A DNA stretch of 64,000 nt from contig JBNGIQ010009451.1 in NCBI GenBank assembly GCA_049999765.1, positions 1-64,000 of the forward strand. The letters run 5' to 3'. Below, piece by piece: positions 35,801 to 45,114 of the stretch. Within the stretch, counting starts at the first letter, position 1, and every line of letters begins with the position of its first letter. The notes under the pieces were generated by a model. It was not told where the DNA came from, did no database searches, and was given only the letters and a program-made list of their open reading frames with translations. Source of the DNA: Phaeoceros laevis (taxonomy: Eukaryota > Anthocerotophyta > Anthocerotopsida > Notothyladales). The position numbers were made by a program, and so were the translations under genes.

Positions 35801-38800
35801 GCAAACTAGGACAGTCCATACCTCGGGGGTAAAAACGCTGCCCACTGTGTTCAACGCTATGTTGTCTGCAACTATTGAATACACGTCGCCGTGCACAGCT
35901 TTCACCTCCTCAGGATCTCTGAAATGTCCAGCTACCCACGACTTGACCGCACTCATCTAAAAAAAACCTCTTAATTGTTAGACCGGGTGCTGTCAACAAC
36001 GAATTGCAACGAAAACTACAGTCTTGAATATTACCTGGTTTAGGGTCAAAGTCCCGGTCTTGTCACTGCAAATGGTTGTGGCAGACCCCATAGTTTCACA
36101 AGCTGCTAATCTTCGAACCTGGATAGCATTGCAGTACTTGAGCACGTATCAAGAAAGAAGTAACAACAATATGTTTTCCAATTTCTATGGTGTCATTGGT
36201 CTGTTCATGACCAATAGCTTACAAGCGATTTATCCGCCATCATTCTACTCATTGAGTACGACAATCTGCAAGGAGAACCAGGTTTTTTGAGTGCCACAAC
36301 ATCCAATGGGACTGGATTTACACAACAGATGGACATATTATAAAAAGTTCGTGAAGTGTATGTACGTGAGGGTTACTGCCAGGGGAAGGCCCTCAGGCAC
36401 GGCCACAACAACAAGGGTAACCTGAAGCACAACCTCATATAGGCATTAGAGAACTGTACAACATGTCACAAAACTGTACAAGCTACAACCATATGCGAGC
36501 CTTACAACGGTGGAGAAGATGTCAATGACATCGTTGACAACACTTCCAGCTGATCTTTCCTTTTTGAACTTAGTTGCGAAGTACCTTGAGTCAGTTGTAC
36601 GGGTAGAGAAGGAACTTGTCAGTAACTCTTGCTACCTAGGAGACATTTGTGCAAGCTTGCAAGAAGAAGGCCACGAGTATTTAACTAGGGTGCACCTTAT
36701 AATTAGCACGCACAGGACTATTGCTGCAACACATACTCCGAACTTGCCAATGAAGGTGGCAAGTCCACTTAGCCTGACCTATTCACAAAACAAACATGCA
36801 CTTTGGGTGTTGTTGAGCCCTGCATCTACACAATTGTAAGGCAAGGCTGCTACCGTTACCAACGACAAAGTGGGGTCTGATAGAACCTGCAAGGGGGTTT
36901 CACCCCCAATATCATCACTCAACGTGGCCATGACTTGACCCCACTCGGTGTTCATGCCTACACCAGTGACCTGCGTGATGACCGGCAGTGCTTGATTGCA
37001 TATGAATACCTGCGACTGAAGCTTCAAAGTGCCACAATAACATGTTTTTGTGGTTCAGAACTGTACTTACCATCATTGTGCCATGACCATCCACAACTTT
37101 TACACCAGACATCATAAACGGGTGGTTTGAGTCCTTGTGGACCTGCCACGAGCAGGAGTTTTAGATGATTAGGGCAGCATTCAGGGTTGGTCACATGAGA
37201 CATAACTTTGTGCAGGCTGCAGTTAGAGAACTTACTGGATCACTCTCACCAGTCATGCTAGACTCATCGAGGGTGAGTGAGTGCCCGGAAACCAACACCC
37301 CATCAGCTGGGATCTGCAAACTCAGATCAAATTGTCACAAACTTCGGTCATGCATTGCCTTCGGGTACCACTAATTGATCAAGACAACCACGTACAGCCG
37401 GTACTAGCTAGCACCTGACCACCAATGTTGAGGCTGACGATGTCACCGACCACAAGATCAAAGATCGACACTTGGACAGTCCGACCAGCTCGCACAACCT
37501 AGACATACAACATGTAAGTATGAATTCACATCCATGCTACAACAGATAAGGTTTCATCCTTACGTCTGATTCCAAGCCATCCATGGATCAGTAAGTTAAC
37601 TCCTCTCTTGAAAAAAGCATACCTGAACTTGGATGTTTTCCTTCTCTTTGTTCAGATGTCGGAACTGAAGTGACTGCCGATAGTCAGTGATGCCTGCAGT
37701 GGTGGGAGACATGCATGGATCCTGGTCAGCTCAATTTGCACCACAACGAGATACACATGTCCACCGCAAATTTATCGAGATCCCAGGTACGTTGGCTGGA
37801 GTTTCACGGTGCCAACCGGTTAGGAGGACAACAAAAAGCACTGAGCCACCAATGGCAAGCCCCTCATGCCACCCGTGCTCGACGCCCTGCAATCGCAAGC
37901 ATCCACGAGTTAGACAAAAGAATTGACTGTCATGCCTTGGGAGCCCGAGCGACCAGAGGCCCGCTCGCAAGCATATCGCACCTCGGCCACTAGACCAGAG
38001 ATCAGAGATACGATAGCACAAATCATCAAAATGATGAGCGTTGTGTCTTGACACGCCTCCCAGAGGAAGACCTGCAAGAGCCGGATTAGTTTCCCATATG
38101 AAATGTCAGGACCGTAGAATCTTGACCCCTTGCGCGTAGTGACCGATCAAAATCAAGCCTTGAAAGTGCAAGCTTCGAACTGGAGGCTTGGTCACCTACG
38201 CACCAGCAGACCTTTGCTCTTCGTCTTCGGATACTTGTTCTCTCCAAAGCCAGCCTTTCTTCGCTGCAAGTCTTGAGGATCACCTCCGATGCCGTGTTGT
38301 AAATCGGTCGCCAACATGCTGGCCACCCCGGGAACCTGCTCGAAAATTGCATAGCGATTGACAATGTGATCATTTACGTATACGCGCGCGCATGCGGACA
38401 GAGCTGCGCTTGTAAGGATTATGCCTGCCGCTTGCAATTGTCCACAAATTTGAGAAGCTACCACACGTCTCATACTCTGACACTCGCGTACCCCGCCAAG
38501 GCTTCCCAGCTTGTCGAAGTCAGCATCTTGCACGATTCGCGCTAGCCGATCAGGCCCGATGCTAAACCCCGGAGGAGGAGGCAAAACTGCTTGCAAGCAT
38601 GCATGCGCGCCCAGGAATTAATTCTAAGTGAGCTTCAAGCGAAGGCCGTGAGGACACCGACCTGCGCACAATTACAACTCACATTTGATTTCCGAAGCAG
38701 ATGCTCTTCTCGCAAGGCCTGCCTGTCGAAACCGATGAATAGCCTGAACAAGACGAATCGACCTGTTCATGAATTTTGGCTGCAAACAACGAGGCCCGCA

Positions 38801-39210
38801 CCTGCTTGTACTTCGACACCAACAGGGTCACCCTAGAGCTAAAATCTTACTCGCAAAAGGAGAGCGCTCCTCCTGAATTTCTTCACAGCGTCGGCATAGA
38901 CGTAGCCCCTGGGATCCAAATCATCCCTCAGGGGTGTGGTGTACCGAAAACGTCGTTTCGGATTGAGGGCCAAGCTTGCTTCCTGCATGCGTGCAAGCAA
39001 TTCGTAGGATGATAAATTCAAGGCTTGCAATATTCAACAAGCTTAAGAGTGCTGCAAGATGTAAAGAGCCAGTGCACGTACTCGCCATTCCCTGAGACTT
39101 TGGATAGAAGGATCCTTGGCCGGAATGTCGAACACGTCTTCCTCATCTTCCACCTCCTCTAGCTCCTCCTCCACCTCCTGGAGCTCCGCCTCTCTTCGCT
39201 GAGCCATCAT
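32811..39210 (-). CDS. ACA: Intron-rich ACA-type (P2B) autoinhibited Ca2+-ATPase
   Basis: Many short exons separated by introns of about 80-200 bp, read from ATG 39210 (E1 39210-39082, E2 38982-38851) to the stop at 32811. Order: acidic N-terminus with [17 protein letters not shown]; calmodulin-binding-like [30 protein letters not shown]1 [20 protein letters not shown] ([11 protein letters not shown], near 37250); PEGL in M4 (near 36390); [12 protein letters not shown] with the phosphorylated Asp (36044-36064); [17 protein letters not shown] (near 34400); [19 protein letters not shown]6 [26 protein letters not shown]; final basic tail. Known role: calmodulin-activated Ca2+ export from the cytosol at plasma membrane, ER or vacuole. 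Everything catalytic is intact except that M6 reads NMVMG where the family has NxxMD: the Ca2+-ligand Asp is Gly (codon 33786-33788). Not every exon was traced, so small lesions may be missed. Confidence 0.85.
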
Positions 39211-40472
39211 TGCAACTCAACAATTGACAAAAGACGAACGAGTTAGCAGGTCGACTGTCTAGTCCATGTATAGAAGTACGGGGGACGTGGCGCTCGCTCC
39301 CGGCATGATGAAACCTACACCACTAAAACCCTCTAGAAGGCTCTGCCATTTGACGCCGTGTCTCGCTAGGGTTGGCCATCTAGTCACACCGCCAGGTGCC
39401 TGAAAGCGCCGAGCAGCAGATATGTGGATCACGGACCTCATCAGGCTATAACCTGTAATAGGTGAGCCACATCGTTAGCCCTTACTTAAAAAAGCCTGCC
39501 ACGGCGACACAAACTTGTCGTCTTGCATTGGCCGGATCCGGGCCTGGGCTCAAATGGCCCATACAGTACATATCTACAGTACACTGTGCACAACAGTACA
39601 CTATGCACACTTGTTACTGGGACGAAATGCTAAGAAGTAGTAGTAGGAAGATTATGGTGTTTAGCCCAACTCCACATGGGAATTGAACACCCCGTCAGGA
39701 TTTTCGACCGGCGACCGGGAGCCCCCGTCCAGGGATTGTGAGCGACAACCGGGTATACATACACGGAATGGCAGTCTTTGCTTCTCCGAGTCCCTACTGG
39801 TTATTAGGGCGTAGACTGGCAGCTGTGTTAGCTGCATTCTCATCTGAACTCCATGCATTCTTCCGGTTGCTGGCCACCATCATTTTAAGCTTGTCAAAGT
39901 TGACATGGTCTAAAAAACCTTCTCTACGCTGTGAATGCATGTGGTGTAAAATAGTTGCAATGGAAGTCAATTCAATTCATCTTGTCTGCAGACTCTGCAG
40001 CAGAGTGAGTCCTGGCTATCGTCCTGACTCCTGACAATCTATAGGTCTACGTTGACGGAACAAGAGATGAAATTCTTGGTTCTGGCTGGCTCCAACGGTG
40101 GCAATTAGTTAGACTTTGTTAGCTCTGATAAGCAACCTTCAAACTTCAAGTTCAAAGTTTTTTTTTTGAATATCGCGGTATAGTGTAGATGTAGGGCCGA
40201 ATCCAGAGCAATTCCATGATGTGCTTCGTTCGAATCGCCCTCATGCCCGGTGCTCCTTCTTGGGCTGGCTGACATTTGCTCGAGGGCATCCTCTACCTCC
40301 GAAGGCCGTCAGGGGCGCCCGAGCTGGAATGCACGGCCGCATGATGAACCCATCAATCCGCATGCTTTAGATTGAGATTTCTCAATTTCTCCTCAACTTC
40401 TCTCGGATTCCTCGTGACTTGGGAGTTTGCAAGGTACCAACTTTGCCCCACCTGCAATTCCGTATCGAAGGG
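39211..40472. other. Shared promoter region between divergent ACA and PPR genes
   Basis: The ACA gene runs leftward from 39210 and the PPR gene rightward from 40473, so both promoters must lie here. It contains one copy of a dispersed motif ('caactccac.tgggaattgaacac', 39667-39691) that recurs at 58.5 and 59.9 kb. No TATA box was convincing. Confidence 0.4.
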
Positions 40473-43400
40473 ATGCAACATCAACGTTTTTGGACGCCAA
40501 CAATTGATGGGCAGGCCCAGACTCTGGAGCGGCGTTTGAATGTGGCCTCGAGGCAGCAAGAGTTGTTGGAGAGGCAGTATTTCTTTTACCCCACGTCGTG
40601 GTGGGACTGCAGGACGGACACGAGTACCGCTCACTTTCCTGTCTTCAGGCACAAGGAGTCCAAGGAGCCCCTATGGCTGAACAACCTTTACAAGCCTGAT
40701 TGGGTGGATGGGCAGCTGGCTGTCTTGGACAATTGGATTAGACGGTCTGCTCAGCCTATGTCCAACCCCTTGTTGCATCAGAATGCTGCTGCCCCGCCGG
40801 TGCCGGAGTGCCAAGGGTACGGAACGGCTCAGGCTGTAATCGGACTTTGTGAGAATGGGCAGCTGAGTCGAGCAGTTGACGCTTTGTCCGTATTGGCGGA
40901 GACACAATCTCATGTGTCCACTTCCCTCTTGTACAGAGTCATCCAGAGATGTGGGGCAGACAAAAATCTGGTGATGGGGCGTCGACTTGATGATCTGACT
41001 GTCAAACTGGGGTACGGTTCGAATGCATTTTTGGGCAACCATATCTTGCGCATGTATGCATGTCAAGGTCATTTAGGCGAGGCGATGCAGGTGTTCAAAA
41101 GGGTGGCCAAACCATCAGTCTTCACGTGGTTTTCCGTAATCTCTGCACACACTAAACACGGGAAACCTACTGAGGCCATTCACCTGTACAACGAGATGCG
41201 CAGCTCAGGTTTGGAGCCGAATAATCACATCTTTGTCGCTGCCCTGCAAGCTTGTGCAAGGGCGGTAGATGTGAAGTCTGGTAGGCAGGTGCACTCTGAT
41301 GTGTTGGAGAGTGGCATTCAGCACAACTCTTTTGTTTGCAACAGCTTGGTGGATATGTATGCAAAATGTGGGGAATTGGAAGAGGCGCGCAGGATTTTTG
41401 ACAGTATGGCCACAAGGACTGCAGTGACATGGAATGCTATGATCGCTGGGTATGCTAAGTGTGGCAAGTTGGAAGATGCACGCAAGCTGTTTAACAGTCT
41501 GGCCACAAAGGATGCGGTAACATGGACTGCCATGATAAATGGGTATGCCGAGCATGGCTTCGGTCACGAGGCACTCACATTGTATGCAAGTATGGAGCAG
41601 GAAGGCCTGATTTTAGCAAACCGTGTTACGTTTGTTTGCCTCCTGAAGGCTTGTACAAGTGCTACTGCTCTGCAGCAGGGAAGGCGGCTGCACTCAGGGA
41701 TTGCGGAAAGGGGATTACTTGAAGGTGACGTAGTTCTGGGCAACTGTCTTGTACATATGTATGCAAAATGTGGTCAGTTGGAAGATGCACTTAAAGTGTT
41801 TGACAGTCTGTCCTCAAGGGATGCGGTAACATGGAGTGCCTTGATAAATGGGTATGCTGAGCATGGGCTCAGTCTTCAGGCGCTCACATTGTATGCAAGG
41901 ATGGAGCAGGAAGGCCTGATTTTAGAAAACAGTGTTACATTCGCTTGCCTCCTGAAGGCTTGTACCAGTGCTGTTGCTCTACCGCAGGGCAGGCAGCTGC
42001 ACGCAGAGATCGTGGGCAGCGGATTACTAGAAGGTAATGTAGTTCTGGGCACCTGTCTTGTAAATATGTATGCAAAATGTGGCCAGTTGGAAGATGCACG
42101 CAAAGTGTTTGACAGCCTGTCCACAAGGGATGCGGTAGCATGGAATACCATGATAAATGGGTATGCTGAGCATGGACTTGGTCCCCAGGCGCTCACATTG
42201 TATGCAAGAATGAAGCAGGAAGGGCTGATTTTAGCAAACAGTTATACGTTTGGTTGCCTCCTGAAGGCTTGTACAAGTGCTGCTGCTCTACAGCAGGGCA
42301 GGGAGCTGCATTTGGAGATCGTGGAAAGAGGATTACTAGAAGGTGACGTATTTCTGGGCACCTGTCTCATAAACATGTATGCAAATTGTGGGCAGCTGGA
42401 AGATGCACGCAAGGTGTTTGACAGTCTGTCCACAAGGGATGCGGTAACATGGAATGCCATGATAAATGGGTATGCTGAGCATGGGCTCAGTCCCCAGGCG
42501 CTCACATTGTATGCAAGGATGGAGCAGGAGGGCCTGATTGTACCAGACAGTGTTACGTTTGGTTGCCTTCTGAAGGCTTGTTCAAGTGCTGGTGCTCTAC
42601 AACAGGGCAGGCAGCTGCATTCAAAGATTGTGGACAGCGGATTACTAGAAGGTAGCATCGTTCTGGGCACCTGCCTTGTAAATATGTATGCAAAATGTGG
42701 TCAGTTGGAAGATGCACGCAAAGTGTTTGACAGTCTGTCCACAAGGGTTGTGGTAACATGGAATGCCATGATAAATGGGTATGCTGAGCATGGACTTGGT
42801 CCCCAGGCGCTCACATTGTATGCAAGAATGAAGCAGGAAGGCCTGATTTTAGCAAACAGTGTTACATTCGCTTGCCTCCTGAAGGCTTGTACAAGTGCTG
42901 TTGCTCTAGAGCAGGGCAGGAAGCTGCATTCAGAGATTGTGGACAGCGGATTACTAGAAGGTAACGTAGTTCTGGGCACCTGTCTTGTAGATATGTATGC
43001 AAAATGTGGTCAGTTGGAAGATGCACGCAAAGTCTTTGACAGTCTGTCCACAAGAGATACGGTGACATGGAATGCGATGATAAACGGGTATGGTACAAAC
43101 AATGAAGGCCACAAGGCTATAGCATGTTTCGAAGAGATGATACTGGCTGGTATTCAGCCTGATGATACCACATATACTTGCCTTCTTGTGGCGTGCAGTC
43201 ATGAGGGGCTGGTCGGTAAGGGTCAGCAGTATTTTGATGCCATGGTGAAACAGCATGGCCTTAACCCAACACCCGAGCATTATAATTGCATGATTGATCT
43301 TCTTGGGCGAGCTGGCCATTTAGGCGAGGCAGAAAAGATGCTGTTATCAATTGGGTGCAAAGACAATGTTGTTGGGTTGACGTCATTGTTGAATGCGTGC

Positions 43401-43973
43401 AAGAGTCATGGGGATATAGAGCGGGGAACGCGGTGTTTTGAAAGCCTTCTTAAGCTGGATCCTGAGTCTGCGTCTGCCTATGTGCTCATGTCCAATATGT
43501 ACGCAGATGCAGATAGGTGGGCGGATGTAGATAGAATTGAAAGGTTGAGAAACTTGGCAGGAGCTAGCAAGAAACCTGCAGTGGCAGGCATTGAGGTGAA
43601 CAAGCAGGTGCATACATTTGTTGTGGGGGCTGACAGGAATGACATCTCATGCAAGGTTCGGAGCACAAGTGAACGTTTGAAGGAGGAAGGGTACCATGTA
43701 CCAGACACCAAGCTGGTGTTGAAGCCAGTGTCTGAAAAGGAGAAGGAAGATCAACTATGTGGGCATGCTGAGAAGCTAGCTTTGGCGTTTGGTCTCTTGA
43801 ACACTCCCGATGGCACACCTCTGCTGGTAACCAAAAACCTGCGGATGTGCAGGGACTGCCACTCTTCTACCGAGATTATGTCAAGGGTTGAGAAGAGGGA
43901 CATTGTAGTAAGGGACACATACCGTGTGCATCGATTCGAGGCAGGGTCCTGTAGCTGTAAGGGTCGACATTGA
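40473..43973 (+). CDS. PLS-class PPR protein with DYW:KP domain
   Basis: A single exon. The frame is open from before 40419, but the first ATG is at 40473, giving 1166 residues. An N-terminal part without motifs (probable organelle-targeting and linker region) is followed by PPR motifs from about residue 110 to 930, including six consecutive junctions of a 103-residue P-L-S module (for example INGYAEHGLGPQALTLYARM, FACLLKACTSA, LGTCLVDMYAKCGQLEDARK). An E region follows, then a DYW domain: the PG box is replaced by KPA (KKPAVAGIEV, residues 1033-1042); the zinc-binding deaminase signature is HAE (1098-1100) and CRDC (1126-1129); the end is CSCKGRH instead of DYW. Known: DYW domains edit organellar RNA, and the KP class is linked to U-to-C editing in hornworts, lycophytes and ferns. 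Inference: a mitochondrial or plastid U-to-C editing factor. No lesion seen. Confidence 0.92.
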   Translation: MQHQRFWTPTIDGQAQTLERRLNVASRQQELLERQYFFYPTSWWDCRTDTSTAHFPVFRHKESKEPLWLNNLYKPDWVDGQLAVLDNWIRRSAQPMSNPLLHQNAAAPPVPECQGYGTAQAVIGLCENGQLSRAVDALSVLAETQSHVSTSLLYRVIQRCGADKNLVMGRRLDDLTVKLGYGSNAFLGNHILRMYACQGHLGEAMQVFKRVAKPSVFTWFSVISAHTKHGKPTEAIHLYNEMRSSGLEPNNHIFVAALQACARAVDVKSGRQVHSDVLESGIQHNSFVCNSLVDMYAKCGELEEARRIFDSMATRTAVTWNAMIAGYAKCGKLEDARKLFNSLATKDAVTWTAMINGYAEHGFGHEALTLYASMEQEGLILANRVTFVCLLKACTSATALQQGRRLHSGIAERGLLEGDVVLGNCLVHMYAKCGQLEDALKVFDSLSSRDAVTWSALINGYAEHGLSLQALTLYARMEQEGLILENSVTFACLLKACTSAVALPQGRQLHAEIVGSGLLEGNVVLGTCLVNMYAKCGQLEDARKVFDSLSTRDAVAWNTMINGYAEHGLGPQALTLYARMKQEGLILANSYTFGCLLKACTSAAALQQGRELHLEIVERGLLEGDVFLGTCLINMYANCGQLEDARKVFDSLSTRDAVTWNAMINGYAEHGLSPQALTLYARMEQEGLIVPDSVTFGCLLKACSSAGALQQGRQLHSKIVDSGLLEGSIVLGTCLVNMYAKCGQLEDARKVFDSLSTRVVVTWNAMINGYAEHGLGPQALTLYARMKQEGLILANSVTFACLLKACTSAVALEQGRKLHSEIVDSGLLEGNVVLGTCLVDMYAKCGQLEDARKVFDSLSTRDTVTWNAMINGYGTNNEGHKAIACFEEMILAGIQPDDTTYTCLLVACSHEGLVGKGQQYFDAMVKQHGLNPTPEHYNCMIDLLGRAGHLGEAEKMLLSIGCKDNVVGLTSLLNACKSHGDIERGTRCFESLLKLDPESASAYVLMSNMYADADRWADVDRIERLRNLAGASKKPAVAGIEVNKQVHTFVVGADRNDISCKVRSTSERLKEEGYHVPDTKLVLKPVSEKEKEDQLCGHAEKLALAFGLLNTPDGTPLLVTKNLRMCRDCHSSTEIMSRVEKRDIVVRDTYRVHRFEAGSCSCKGRH
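41532..43076 (+). repeat. Exact-period 309-bp tandem array coding PPR P-L-S modules
   Basis: The segment beginning 'tgataaa.gggtatg' recurs at 41532, 41841, 42150, 42459, 42768 and 43077, exactly 309 bp (103 codons) apart each time, with high identity and no indels. This is five complete units inside the PPR gene, indicating recent in-frame amplification or gene conversion of a P(36)-L(36)-S(31) module. Confidence 0.95.
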
Positions 43974-45114
43974 GCGAGAAGGATAATTGCTAACTGAAGC
44001 AGTCCACCTCACGGCCTAGTCGGGGAAACAACATCTTGAAACACTCTGGGCTGCACTTTCGTCTAAAGGCAGTGATTCAGTTTCGACGCTTAAATGTCTG
44101 ACAAATGTGGAGTCCTACAGTGCCTAGTCCTACAGTGCCTGCTTGGATTGACGGTATACAGGCAATACTATTTGAAGCAGAGGCCTTTTCGGCTCACAAA
44201 TGCAGGTAAGCAACTTGCTAAGTTCAGAGAACGTGTGCTTGTCAACGTCGACACGGTACCAAAGAGACGCTTTCCGGCGGCGAGGCAGTCATGGCCAGGC
44301 TCCTACAGTGCCTACTAAACCCCTGCCTCAACACCGAGCTGCCACCTAGAGCCCATCTTGTATTCGTCTTTCTTTGGTCTGTATACACAGCTGCTTTTCT
44401 TCATGAAAAAAGGAGCTGCTCCTACATCTTACAGTCGCACATGCGTATGCATAATGACCAAACTGGCCGCCTACTTCCCGTCCTCCTGCGATTCTGTCCT
44501 TTTCTCCGTGCATTCCCTCATCATGAAGGGCTCCTATACTGGCACATACCTGCAATCATGACATCACCATAAGGCCTGGCCAGCACTTCTCATGCATTTT
44601 CACCACTTCACAATTGGTCAAATTCATCAAGGATTCACACCCGGAATCTTTGCCTTCGCTCTCAAAATAACTAGCACTCTTACACAAAGACAGCGCATTA
44701 GGACCCCAAGTCCCTACACATAGCATTGAGACCCCAAGTCCATGCTCTACAGCAAATGGACTTGCCACTCCTGTGATCAGCTGTTGTCAGTAGTCAGCCT
44801 TCTGTTTCAAGGCAGACTTACAAGCAAACGACGCCACTCCTCAGCTCTTACTTCCTAGTATCTCCAACCACGCAGAGCCTCCTAAGCGACCACTTACCAC
44901 TCTTTGAGCGCCTGCTCAAACAGGCACCACAAGTACAGGCCACGTACTAGACACAATACAAGTGCAGACTAGAATACAACCTCAGACCGCTGGGAAAAGA
45001 ACAAAAACCTCTCACACAAGGCATGAAAAATGGCCAAAACTTGCATACCTTGTGTAGTAGTAGTATAAAACCTGCGCCATGCCGACTCCACAGAGGCCAC
45101 ACTATCAACAAGGA
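43974..45114. other. Intergenic (convergent 3' ends of PPR and pseudo-pump 2)
   Basis: The PPR gene ends at 43973 (plus) and pseudo-pump 2 ends at 45115 (minus), so both 3' UTRs lie here. Near 45019-45043 is a roughly 25-bp sequence also found just downstream of pseudo-pump 3 (54644-54667), showing that the duplication includes the 3' flank. A short duplication ('cctacagtgcct') lies at 44115-44145. No gene recognised. Confidence 0.5.

Noticed and set aside
39660-39700. Possible tRNA or SINE head because of a T-loop-like 'gttcaattccc' on the minus strand
   Set aside because: No acceptor stem, anticodon arm or D-arm could be paired around it; kept only as a dispersed motif.
41205-43319. Several minus-strand open frames inside the PPR gene
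   Set aside because: They repeat with the 309-bp period of the PPR modules and are antisense shadows of the tandem coding repeat.
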